A stretch of DNA of 64,000 nucleotides, from positions 346,382-410,381 of the forward strand of contig QRFJ01000479.1 in assembly GCA_006176705.1 (NCBI GenBank), read 5' to 3'. Position 1 is the stretch's first letter. The number at the start of each line of letters is the position of its first letter. The DNA comes from Cocos nucifera (taxonomy: Eukaryota; Streptophyta; Magnoliopsida; Arecales; Arecaceae). A program made the translations under genes and the position numbers. Below the pieces are notes generated by a model, which had not been told where the DNA came from, searched no databases, and saw only the letters and a list, made by a program, of their open reading frames with translations. Shown here one piece after another: positions 1 to 9,816 of this stretch.

Positions 1-297
1 ACCACAAATCCTCATACTTTTAACTGCCCTTTTGTTCTCCTATAGTCCTATTAGGAACAGGAGGAGAACCTCATCCTAACAATGAGCTAAAGTGAAGACC
101 TCGGTTACTTAAGCTGGGATGCAGGGAGAGGCTCCTTCAATGGCCCATTCGTGCCCCTATAGCCCTGTTAGGAATAGGAGGACCTCGTCCTAACATGCAC
201 AAAGTTGAAGGCCATGCTAACCTAAGCCGAGAAAAAAAGGAGGAAGGGGGGCTCCGTCCAGTGGTCCCAAACGAACCCCCAACCTAAAACAAAGAGA
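1..297. repeat. Tandem repeat, about 115-bp unit, 2-2.5 copies
   Basis: The motif CCTATAG-CCT-TTAGGAA-AGGAGGA occurs at about 41 and again at about 156, each followed by a CCT(C)ATCCTAACA-like stretch and a GAGGCTCC-type end. The third copy is partial (about 265-297). No coding meaning was found. Confidence 0.55.
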
Positions 298-600
298 AGG
301 AAGAAATCTTGTCATCAATCGCTACACGTATTTCTCCTATGATTGCTTGACTGTATGAAGTGCAAGAAGGAAAATCACTTTTGGATCCACAAAAAGGACC
401 TCGGATAGGCATCTACAACAACCACTTCATTAGAAGATAATGCAAAAAAAAATAAAGTGAAGAAAGTGAAGCCATGAGCAAGCTTCGAATTCATGCGAAA
501 CAAAAATAACAAAAAGGATACTATTTCATTACAAAAATAAGTTCATTATAAGCAAAACATAGGTTGATAAGATCGATTACACTAAAAAAAGAAAAAAGAA
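298..600. other. Noncoding internal stretch of the gypsy element
   Basis: No convincing gene. A short plus-strand stretch near 350-405 reads C-x2-C-x4-H followed by histidine instead of the final cysteine of a zinc knuckle, then stops. It is too short to call as a gag relic. Confidence 0.3.
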
Positions 601-633
601 AAGCCACCAGAATCCTAGGAAGGGCTGGACTCT

Positions 634-1494
634 TCAAACTTTGGACTGATGGCCATTATCAAAGATTCCTTTGACCTCCTCCTCGAGCTCCCTCCACCTC
701 ATCATGTTATCATGGAACATCCTGTCGGCTCGATGGTAGTTCATCTCTAACTCTCATAGCCTCCTCCTCAGGACCTTGGACTCAACCTCCGCATCCTTGG
801 TAGCCTGGTGCTCACAAGTCAGCTCGAGCTTCAGCTGCTGCATCTCAGCCTCTTCTGCACCGACCGACTCCAAGAGTTTGCCAATTGTCCTCTTCAAGGA
901 GGCAATCTCCTTATCCTCCCTACTTGTACCAGCCTGAAAGCCATCATCAAGTTACTGCTGGAGCCGAGCTAATTTGTTGTTGGAGGCATGAAGCTTTTGT
1001 TCTAGCTTGGCTATCTTATCTCTCTAGCCCAATCGATAAATCTCATATGTGAGCTCAGCATCATGCTGCTGCTTTTGAAGTGTGGAGAACCTCGTCGACC
1101 AGTCCCACTCGAATCACACCTTGTCAGAGGACCACGGTGAGCTCCCCTCTAGAAGTTGAATCTTCTTCTTCGCTATCTTGAGTTGAGTCTCGAGGGAGCC
1201 AATCTTCGCCATCAGCGCCCAGGATTTGTCGCTTGCATTCTTCTGAAATTCGGCCAGCTCCCTCTCAAAGCTCTCCTTCCAAATGCTGAAACTCATGGAG
1301 TCCTTCATGTGTAAGTTTTGAAGGTGAGTGACCTCTTTGGTCGCCTCCAAAGCATTCTTCCATGAAGCTTGAAGGTTGTCCTCCATCTTCTTCAACTTCT
1401 TCTTTAGATGATGGACTTCCTTCCTCAAATTTTTTATTAAAGATTTTAGATGAACCCCCTGAGGCAGTGGATCAGCATTGATGGAAGACTGCAT
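634..1494 (-). pseudogene. Antisense ORF 2: coiled-coil protein remnant
   Basis: About 286 codons on the minus strand in a single frame, starting at an ATG at 1494 and ending at TGA 634-636. The frame is broken by stops at 1114-1116, 1024-1026, 952-954 and 754-756, but no frameshift is needed. The product is rich in K, E, L and Q with heptad-like spacing and has no membrane segment or signal peptide, so a coiled coil is the only supportable description. It lies 106 bases downstream of the stop of antisense gene 1, in the same direction, so the two may share a transcript or be two parts of one ancestral gene. Function unknown. Similar lysine/glutamate-rich products accompany Transposase_28-like proteins in plant elements; that association is from memory. 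Confidence 0.55.
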
Positions 1495-2233
1495 TCGAAG
1501 TATGAAAAATGGTCAAAGGTGTAGACAAAAAGGAGATTTGCTTTCATTTAATCAAAAATTCTAATTATAGAGTAAAAAAAAGAGAAAGAAAAGTATACAA
1601 CTACTCAAGAATTTCAACCTCGAGGGGGATGGCGGCGGATGAAGTCGAAGCACTCTCGACTGCCTCGAGTTCCTGAATTGGCTCAGGCACCTCCATGGTA
1701 GGATCGAACGAACCAAAAATAGGCTCGATGGGCAAGGAATTGACTGCGGCATCGAAAGGTCCCACTTATGTGTCATCGTCCTCCTCCAGAAATCTAAGGT
1801 CGAGCTCGGGGAACCTTCGAGCCACCTTACCCTCGTAGAGCTCAAAATCCTTGATGAATGCCTGCTGGCTGAATTCGACGTTCAGGTTCCTCATTTTGGA
1901 AGAGAACTCGAACTCTTCCACGGCCCGGGCCATCACCTCCAAGATCAACTTCGCCATCTAGGTTTTTAGTTCGACAATCTTATTCTCGGCTTCCTTCTTC
2001 CTCTCCTTCTCCAGGGCTAGTGCAGCCTTGAGTCTGACTGAGATGAACTCCTCTTTCTAAAGTACACCCTGGAGACTCTCAATTTTTGCGACCTTCTCCT
2101 CTGCAAGGTGTTTAGCCTCGACGGCCTTTTTCTGAACATGATGGATCTTAGCTTGAAGATCCTCCTGGACCTTCTATGCTTTCACCTCTAAACGGTGTGT
2201 CCTCTTGATGTAGGCGAGCATTTGGTGACCTAA

Positions 2234-2324
2234 CTGCAACAAACGATTGATGTTAAAAAAAGAAAAAAAAAGAAGAGAAAAAGAGCAGAGGAGAAGAGAA
2301 AAAGTTGAGCAACAGAGCAATCAC
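2234..2324 (-). other. Inferred intron 2 of antisense ORF 1 (91 nt)
   Basis: On the minus strand the donor is AAG|GTGATT and the acceptor is TTGTTGCAG|TTAGG after a long T-rich tract. Removing it joins an ILK codon run to LGHQMLAY with phase 0 retained. Confidence 0.7.
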
Positions 2325-2821
2325 CTTGAGGATGGTTCCAAGAGAATCCTAAATGAGCTATCGGGGGTCAAGGTCGACCATGCGGTCCACCACCTTCAGC
2401 ATGGCAAACTTATTGGTTAAATTTCAGATGATCTCTGGGTCATCAAAGGGATCTTCTCCTAATTCACCACGATCAATGCTTGGCTCGCTAGGACGAGCCT
2501 TACAGGGCATCTTTGCGACTACTTTCTTTTTCTTCTTTCCTTCCCCCATCTCTCCCTCAACAGAAAGCTTTGGAGCTTGATCTCTACTGGAAGGGCTCGA
2601 GGGCACAGGGGGCATGAAACCTGCACCAACAGTGCCAATCTCAGTAGTTGGGGCCACCTTGGCACTGGCGGTAACCTTAGAAGCAATGACAGTGGTGGTA
2701 GGGGCCATGGAGCTTGGAGCACCAACCTTCGCCCTCTTCGAGCTACCACCTAGCACTTTTTCTTTGCTCTTCTGGGCATAAAGCCCCTTGGTGAGTATTT
2801 TGACAGCTTCAGTATCCATTT

Positions 2822-2903
2822 CTACAATAGAAAAGAAATCACGATCAGTGATAGTACATATATGTGAAACTGCATGAAGAATTCAAAAGGTAGAAAAATG
2901 TAC
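2822..2903 (-). other. Inferred intron 1 of antisense ORF 1 (82 nt)
   Basis: Minus-strand donor ACTG|GTACAT and acceptor TATTGTAG|AAATGG. The split codon (G plus AA) restores glutamate and links the domain-bearing exon to the MDTEAVKIL segment. The two flanking frames differ and only this excision reconciles them. Confidence 0.7.
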
Positions 2904-3663
2904 CAGTGAGATCGAGGGGACTCAAACCTAGGTTGAATAAGATCCATTCTTTCAGAAGGTCGAAAAGAGGAGGAGATCAGAATGTTTTAAGTTTATTGGA
3001 GGAATCAAGGTCAGCTTTATCTAAACTAGGAGCTCGACGAACTGACTCCCTATTGTGACCCCAAGGAGAAAGATCTAATAATAAGATGGAACATCGGATG
3101 AAAAAGTTCTTCTCCTTTCAATTATGAATGAAAGAAGTTGCGTCTTTCAGCAATCCTTTCTTGTCGAACTGGGAGGAGAAGTACCACCAGTCCTTTGTAG
3201 AAAGATGGCATTTGAAAGTGTAGAAGTTTCAGAATAATGAGACAGTCAGTCGAACTTCGGTCAGATGGCAGAGAAAAAGAAAGCCTATGACGAACCAAAA
3301 GGAGTTCAGTATGACGGATGCGAAGAAGATGTTCAAAAATTGAAAGAGGGCAACTACAAAGGAAGGCAGTGGGAGCTGAAGCCCGGCATGCAAGATCTTT
3401 AAGTATAAGCAAAATCGACCGACCAGAGGAGAACTGACTCAGTTATCCAAACTAGGGAGTTCGAGGTCATATTTTGGGGTGATTCTATATTGAATTTGGA
3501 TCAGAGAAAGATCATCCAGAGTAAGAATGGATGGGATGGTGTTTGGGATGAAGGATGAGTGAGATATGTTCCTAGGTTCGATCTTGGTTAGAGCTGCAGG
3601 ATCTAGGAAGGTCGGTCTAGGCGAGCTCCAAGAACCAAGCTAGTGGAAGGTTTTGTAAGACAT

Positions 3664-4293
3664 TCAGATCGAAATAAAATTCCAAAAAACATCCTAAAAA
3701 CCAAGAAAAAATATAGGAAAAATATTGCAATAGAGAAATCGGAGGAGCAAGAAGCTAAAAAGCATGAATACCCAAAGAGAAGGATTGAAAAACTAACTTA
3801 AACTATTTGGAGAGGACGAAAAGACAGTGGGTGCGATGAGAACCAGTCGAAAGGGCGTCCGAAATTCAAGAAGATGAGGGAGAAAGCTAAGACCCTTGGA
3901 TGGAAGAAGAATAGGGATCGGAGGAAGAAGAAGACTCGGGCAAGAATGACTTTCGGATGAGAGGAGAAGGCCTTAAATAGCCAAAGGCAATCCGAGGCAG
4001 TTATGGTTACAGATCGACTTCGATCGATCGACATACACCGCGTGTCCCACTCATCATGATAGAGAAGTGGCGATAGACGGAGTCCTTATGGTGCCGTACC
4101 TAGGATAAAGGTTTAGTGGAAAGTACAAAGGGCCGTCTTCTCAAACTTATTTTAGATTTAAAAAGCTTCAGCATCAGTGCGATAAATGCTAAAATATCTC
4201 ATCCTGATGAGCACAGAAACCTAGGAAAAAACTTTGGTAGTTGCCTTTTTACTCCCTTCCTTCGAATTTCGAACATGGGAGTAGGAGGACTAT
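3664..4293 (-). other. 5' flank of antisense ORF 1, up to the LTR
   Basis: No coding region. On the minus strand it is CT-rich between the TATA-like box (3972-3979) and the ATG at 3663, as in many plant leaders. The right end carries the plus-strand polypurine tract of the gypsy element (about 4275-4290, GGGAGTAGGAGGA core). Confidence 0.45.
3972..3979 (-). promoter_or_regulatory. TATA-like box for antisense ORF 1
   Basis: Minus strand reads GGCTATTTAAGGCC, about 310 nt upstream of the ATG and followed by a pyrimidine-rich leader. The position fits a Pol II core promoter directing transcription opposite to the element. No experimental support. Confidence 0.45.
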
Positions 4294-4381
4294 TGTTGGG
4301 AGAAAACCTCGCTCTCATCGAAGTTCGATTTCATGCTCAATCAAATGTAACTTGTAATCGTAGAAGAGCTTCCATCATGGA

Positions 4382-4605
4382 TTCCTCCTTCCAAACTTCT
4401 ATATCAGCTGAACTCCTTCCAAAATTCTTCATCAGTCGAACTCCTTTTGGACTTCTCCATCAGTCAAACTTCTTCCAGACTTCTATATCAGTCGAACTTC
4501 TTTCGGACTTCTCCATCAGCCAAACTTCTTTTGAACTTCTCCATCAGTCGAACTCCTTTCGAACTTCTATATCAGTCGAACTCCTTTTGGACTTCTCCTT
4601 CAGTT
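4382..4605 (+). repeat. 28-bp minisatellite, 8 copies, in the gypsy LTR
   Basis: Eight consecutive 28-bp units of the form GAACTCCTTT-GGACTTCTCC-ATCAGTC, starting at 4382, 4410, 4438, 4466, 4494, 4522, 4550 and 4578, with a partial ninth. Because 28 is not a multiple of three, the array keeps several frames open and gives false repetitive ORFs. There are no spacers, so it is not CRISPR-like. Confidence 0.85.
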
Positions 4606-5031
4606 GGATTCCTCCATCAAACGAATCCCCTTTGAGATTTCTCCTCTGGCAGATCTACTTACGGATTCTTCCAATGGACTCATCCTCAAATTTCTCCAAC
4701 AGACTTTCTTCAAGATTTCTCCAATCGCAGAGCTCTCGAACCCCTTTCGATCGAACTTCCTGCAGTCACTCAGAAGGGTCTTCTCACTATACACGGCATG
4801 AACCAACCTGCACATAGACTATCTTAAGAGAGTCTGAACCCCTCTGGAATTGGTATAATTCAAAATTCTTCACCGACCGATGTCTACTCCTCCAAACTCC
4901 AACTATTAAATCCCAATGAATCAACACGTCACGATAACAGACACTACTCTCCATAACAAACTCCACTGGCCCCGAGCAGCCCACTATCGCATGGTTATGG
5001 CTGTCACTCTCAATTTGTTATAGGCTCCTCC

Positions 5032-5038
5032 TATAAGA
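5032..5038 (+). promoter_or_regulatory. TATA-like box of the gypsy LTR
   Basis: TATAAGA in the plus-strand LTR, followed by a C/T-rich region. The position within the LTR fits the U3/R boundary. Confidence 0.4.
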
Positions 5039-5276
5039 GGGACCCTCCAAATATGTTTCTCAAAAGAACTCTCTTCTCCTTTCCCAAACTTTACTACTTT
5101 TTCTCTTGAGCACTCCATTTCAGTTGATCAAAAGAGCTGACTTGATCGTTGGAGGGTCCTACCGGAGCCACCACCCTCGACTTCGATCAAGACTTATCTT
5201 ATAGTTTCTCGATGGCGACCTCATCTCCTCCAGCTTCAGTTCGATTTTGGTGTCAACCAAATTTTGCACTTATAAC

Positions 5277-6933
5277 CGCTGACAAAGAAAAGTGTTTTCA
5301 TTGCAGCATTGATGACCAGTGTACATATAGATGTGTGCAGCCTATTTGATGTGTCGGTCAGAGGCAATTATATTTGCTTCATTATCTTTATCGAAGATCT
5401 ATCTCAGTACGGGTATGTATACCTAATACATCATAAGTCTGAAGCCTTTGAAAAGTTTAAGAAATTCAGATACGAAGTAGAAAAGCAAACCAAAAGACCC
5501 ATTAAGATTCTTCGATCAAATCGAGAAGGCGAATACCTTAGTTAAAAATTTCTAGACTATCTCAAGGATAATGACATAGTCTCATAATAGACTCCACCTG
5601 AAATATCTCAACTTAACAAGATTTCAGAATAGAGAAATTGGATCCTATTAGATATGGTCCGATCCATGATGAGCTTCATGTACCTCCCTGAATTTTTTTG
5701 GAAATATAGTCTAATGATAGCAATATACCTATTGAATAGGGTTTCCTCTAAAATCATTCCTACCACATCGTATGAGATATGGCATAGTAAAAAATCAAGT
5801 CTGAGTCATCTTAGAATTTAGGGTTATTTAGCCCATGTCAAAAAACAGCAGACGAACAAATTAGAGTATAAGTCTTTTAGAGCTTGATTTATTGGATATC
5901 CTAAAGAATCATTAGGATATTATTTTTATCTTTCGAAAGACCACAATGTGATGGTGAGTCGACAAGCCATTTTTCTTGAAAAATAGTTTATTCAAGATGG
6001 TGGCATGGAGAGACAGGTTAGGCTCGAAGAGAAGGTCTTCGAAGAGCAACGAGCCAAGAAACCTATGAAACTCAGTCAGTCATAGCCAATCTAAATACAA
6101 CCTTCTCCAACTCATAGATCAAGTAGGTTTTTCCGTCCTCCTGAAAGATACTTAGGTACTATTCAAAAGGATGTAAAAAAAATATTTCTCATAAAAAATG
6201 GGATTCATGATGATGATCCCAAAATCTATGATGAGACGATATTTGATATCGACTCTAAGAAATGGTTAGAGGCAATGATGTCAGAGATTGACTCAATGTG
6301 CTTCAACCAAGTCTGGACCTTGGTAGATCTACCTGAAGGTATTATACCAATTCGATGTAAATGAATCTTCAAGAGAAAGATAGGTGCAGATGGAAATGTA
6401 GAGATATTCAAAGCAAGTCTCGTAGTGAAAGGATATAGTCAGCATAAAGGCATTGACTATCAAGAGATCTTTTCGTCGGTAGCCATGCTAAAATTCATCT
6501 GCACATTGCTTGCTATTATACCCTATTTTGATTATGAAATATGGTAGATAGATAGAAAAATGGTATTCCTAAATGAATATCTTAAGAAAAATATCTATAT
6601 AAAATAGCCATTTGGTTTCACATTCAGTGATAGTAATCATAAGGTTTGCAAATTGCAAAGATCCATATATAGACTTAAGCAAGCATCTCAGAGCTGGAAT
6701 GCTCATTTTAATGATTTGATCAAATCATGGTTTCATCAAAAATAAGAAAGAGCTCTGTGTATTCAAAAAGATCAGTGAGAGCACTATTGTCTTCCTCGTA
6801 CTGTACGTGGATGATATCCTTCTCATTAAGAATGATATTCTCATATTGACCATGGTCAAAATATGGTTGTCAAAAGAATTCTCTATGAAAGACCTAGGAG
6901 AAGCATATTAGAAATTAAGGTCTATAGAGATAG
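5277..6933 (+). pseudogene. P1 gag zinc-knuckle / integrase / RT remnant
   Basis: A KEKCFHCSIDD segment (end of gag, with the first zinc-knuckle cysteine kept) runs straight into the integrase core near 5318 (VHIDVCSLFDV, then a DLSQYGYVYL segment). The integrase end is at 5975-5995, with the stop TAG 5984-5986 in FLEK*FIQD. RT follows from about 6240, with YVDD intact at 6804-6815. Many stops and frameshifts. The sequence breaks off at IKVYRD at 6933, where X is inserted; the continuation starts at 30528. Removal of gag/PR/INT sequence between about 5315 and 5320 is a deletion. Confidence 0.88.
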
Positions 6934-9802
6934 TGATGGAAAACATGTAGGGTTTCATACATAGATTTCAAAATTTTTTCAAAATTAAAGTAGCGGAAGA
7001 CATAGATTAAATAGTTTAATCAACAATATGCATGTAATCAAATTATAAAATTCTACATCAAGGATCTATAACATGTCACAATGCAAATATAAATTTAAAA
7101 TTAAATTAATCACAAGTGGTATTGATCATATCAATACCTAAATCTAGAATAATTCTAGATCTAACCCTAGATCATATCTAGATTATCAAGATATCAGATC
7201 TCTTATCTTTGTGCGGGTCAAGAACTCTATGGTTGATTTTTGTTGTTGCTTTTAGAGCTGCACATGCATCCGACCTCTACAAGTGATCTACACGAACCTG
7301 CAACACAGATCGAAGGTTCGTCGAACGAAGATTCGCTCGAAGTGCTAGCTTCTCATAGATCCCTCCTAATGGTTAATCAAATACATATTCTTTGGATCTC
7401 TTGGACACTCTAAGAGATGAAAAATATGAGGAGAAATAAGGAAGAAATTCAATCCTTGGATATTTCATAAATTAAAAAATAAAAATAAAAAAAATAAATT
7501 CTAAGAGAAGATAAATCTTTTCCTTCAGGACATCAATGATTGATGTCCTAAAAACATCTCTATGTTAGGACAAGAGGAGATCTTCTGCTCTAGATTTTTC
7601 CTATGTTTCTAGATCTAATATTTTTGATTTTATTCATATAAAATTTTCACAAGAAATTAGAGATGAAGGGTTCTTTAAGAAATCCTAAGAGAAGTTCTTT
7701 CTTCTCTTCTCCTTCTCTCATCAGGACATGATCAGATCATGTCCAAAGATAATCACTATGCTTCAACACCTTGAAGCATGGATCCCTATGCCATCTCACT
7801 TTCTCTCTCTCTCAGATCTTTATCATATAAAAATCATATAAGAAATACGAAGAGAGAAACATAGAAGAAAATTACAAGAGAAGACAATCTTCTCATACCT
7901 TGTCTTCATCAAGACATCAAAGTTTGATGTCCAAAAGAGAGGAACAACTCCAAGGAATTTGGCACCTCATCCTCCCATGCCTCTCCTCCTTTTCCTTCTA
8001 ATTTCTATCATGAAATCCTTGATGTTTTGGATGCCCACCCCTTTTATCAGGAGGCGTCCCTCTTTTATTACAAGACTAGGTCAAAACCCAGTCAAAAGAG
8101 GACTCCTATGGGGCATCCAACTCTTGGACTCCCATCCTATAATTTTTGGTTTGCATCCTCTAAATCTCATGCACAAAACCAAGGGGAGAAAGGGTAGAAC
8201 AAAAGGTTGGGCATGGGAATGGTTGGCACGTAAGATGGGGGAGGAATTTTGGTCAAAGGGGACTCATCTAAGAAGAAAATAAATCCTAACTTCCTTCTAG
8301 TTTTGACCAAGTTAAAACAAACTCCAAATAATATGAGGGATGTGGAGACCTTCTTATGGTGTGGGAATGTTTACATAAAATCCTAAAAAATAAAATATGG
8401 CGTGGGCTTTCTTAGGCATAAGTGAAAGAGAGAGAGTCCTAGTCCAACTAGGACTCCTCTTATTTGACTAGGTCAAATTAGTTTTGAATTCAATTTAAAT
8501 CTTATTTAAACTAGATTAAATGCAATCCAATTTAGGATGATCCTAGTGCAACTAGGAGCTCAATTAAATCAGATTAAATCAAGATTTAAATCTGATTTAA
8601 ATCCTAAGTCAATTAGGTGCACCCAAGTCTTAGTCAAACAAGAAATTGTTCTTTCTTATAATTAGCTTATCCAATAAACCAACTAGATTTAATCTAATTA
8701 AGTCCAAATCAATTTTAATTAAATCTAATTAGACTTGATCTTAGTCCGATTGCTCAATCAAATTGAGCTAATTAGCAATCTAATTGCTAATCAATCCTCC
8801 TGCAACACTTGCATTAGGTCAAACATCAATCGTATTGATGGATTGCTCTTAGAATGATTTTCAATCAACGATTAACAATCTGATCAGATTACATGCTCTA
8901 ATGTATGAAACTCCATTGGTTCGAACCTAAGTTGGTAGCATAAAAATCAATTTCTATACCAATCGAAATGATCATCTAGCAATGGTACCCAATGTCCGAA
9001 TAGGTCGAATGTATGCAAAGCAACATTCTTAGAACCCTGGCCTATGGTTATCATATAATTCATTCCTATGACCAATAATGCTCATGATGACTTCAAGTAT
9101 GCTATCAATACTCATACAAGTCATCTTTATTATGTCTCAAAATTTTGCAAATCCTATGATATCTCATGAGGATTACCCAGGCCTAAGTTTTGCTAAATTA
9201 AAACACAATGAGACATTCTCTTCCTGAAGCTAATTAGAAGTAGTCAATCCTATCTTGACTCACACACCAACTTTGCAAGTACTTGACTATACCTAAAAAT
9301 TTTTTAAACCTATATTAGAAATACAGACAGTCCGACACCAAAGTATAGTGAGTTGCTTGCAAGTCACCATGGTGATCCCAGGTTGGAGGGACACTTATAC
9401 CCATTGACCTTAGGTAGCTACTCTTGATAGTAGAGTGCTACATTGGACACGTTCAGTGTAGATGTACCCCTACATCTCACCTAGATGCCATACCAGTGTC
9501 TCCACACCATTTGGTTATAAGGACAACCAACGCATATGGCATACAACGACCTACACTCGATAAGTTATCATCCTTGTTAATAACTTATCATTTGGTCCTG
9601 AACAATTTAAGAACCATCCGATAAATCCTTCTTTATCGATTGATTGTGGTTCTAAGGACTTCATCATAATTTAGAAGTTTATTTAAGGAAGATAGAATTT
9701 TTATGATAAATCAGCCAAATAACTATTATTATTAGATAATTCATATACTAATTTCAATCATCTACTACTTAGATGATTGGCTTTAGGACATATTTTTCAA
9801 CA
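6934..9802 (-). mobile_element. X 3' LTR
   Basis: 2869 bp. The inner edge (plus strand) reads CATATTTTTCAACA followed by the polypurine tract; the outer edge is mutated to TGATGGAAAACATG. It carries three palindromes about 190 bp apart (7528, 7724, 7913). Short ORFs inside are not shared between LTR copies in a way that suggests genes. Confidence 0.88.
7528..7933. repeat. Three spaced palindromes in X 3' LTR
   Basis: Palindromes of about 21 bp with GGACAT/ATGTCC-type ends at 7528-7548, 7724-7744 and 7913-7933, spaced 196 and 189 bp. Each is embedded in a similar AGAGAAG/CTTCTCT-rich context, so the stretch looks like three diverged copies of a roughly 190-bp unit. Counterparts exist in the other two LTR copies. 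Confidence 0.75.
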
Positions 9803-9816
9803 ACTCCCGCTTGGAC
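9803..9816 (-). other. X polypurine tract
   Basis: Minus strand AAGCGGGAGT directly before the LTR start TGTTGAAAAATATG. This fixes element orientation. Confidence 0.7.

Larger units (their letters stand above)
1601..3663 (-). pseudogene. Antisense ORF 1: intron-containing Transposase_28-like gene, decayed
   Basis: Start ATG at 3661-3663, stop TAG at 1601-1603. Three exons are inferred: 2904-3663, 2325-2821 and 2234-back to 1601, separated by introns with GT-AG ends and T-rich minus-strand sequence. Joined, they are a multiple of three (about 630 codons). Residues about 55-205 resemble the 'putative gypsy type transposon' domain (PF04195-like): an AGLQLPLPSF segment near residue 93 and a DWWYF segment near 159. 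Exon 2 is Ala/Pro/Ser-rich with a GKKKKK basic cluster; exon 3 is a charged helical tail. In-frame stops include 3640-3642, 3439-3441, 3229-3231, 3118-3120, 2977-2979, 2424-2426, 2358-2360, 2349-2351 and 2174-2176, most explainable as CGA, CAG or TGG turned into a stop. It sits antisense upstream of a gypsy LTR. Its role is unknown even in intact relatives. Confidence 0.7.
1..5259 (+). mobile_element. 3' part of a Tat-like Ty3/gypsy element with antisense genes
   Basis: Seen: two antisense reading regions, then a purine-rich tract (about 4275-4290), then an LTR beginning TGTTGGGAG at 4294 and ending near 5259. This order (antisense ORFs between pol and the 3' LTR) is established for Tat-lineage elements such as Grande and Retand. 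The LTR contains a TATA-like box at 5032 and a downstream GTTGGAGGGTCC stretch of the sort common in this lineage. Pol itself would lie left of the window and was not seen. Lineage assignment is inference from architecture, not from pol. Confidence 0.6.
4294..5259 (+). mobile_element. LTR of the Tat-like gypsy element
   Basis: Begins TGTTGGGAG directly after the purine tract and ends near TCAACCA. It contains the 28-bp minisatellite, a TATA-like CTATAAGAGG at 5031-5040, and a following C/T-rich transcript-start region. Right of the end, AATTTTGCAC (5260-5270) resembles a decayed TTGGCGC-type primer site, so this LTR may have internal-type sequence on both sides. The end points are less certain than for the copia elements because no partner LTR or target duplication is visible. 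Confidence 0.5.

Noticed and set aside
350..405. Zinc-knuckle-like C-x2-C-x4-H on the plus strand
   Set aside because: The last cysteine is missing, it is followed by a stop, and no gag context surrounds it.
3122..3412. 96-codon minus-strand ORF
   Set aside because: It is a shadow frame; the real, stop-broken frame of antisense ORF 1 in this interval shows the Transposase_28-like motif.
4382..4605. CRISPR-like array
   Set aside because: Repeats are contiguous without unique spacers, in a plant LTR.
4116..4817. 233-codon plus-strand ORF with a repetitive protein
   Set aside because: Its repeats are produced by the 28-bp minisatellite read in rotating frames; overlapping frames are also open. 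It lies in the gypsy LTR.
7959..8282. ORF in the left X LTR (and its relative at 28754-28936)
   Set aside because: Length and frame differ between LTR copies; LTR sequence only.
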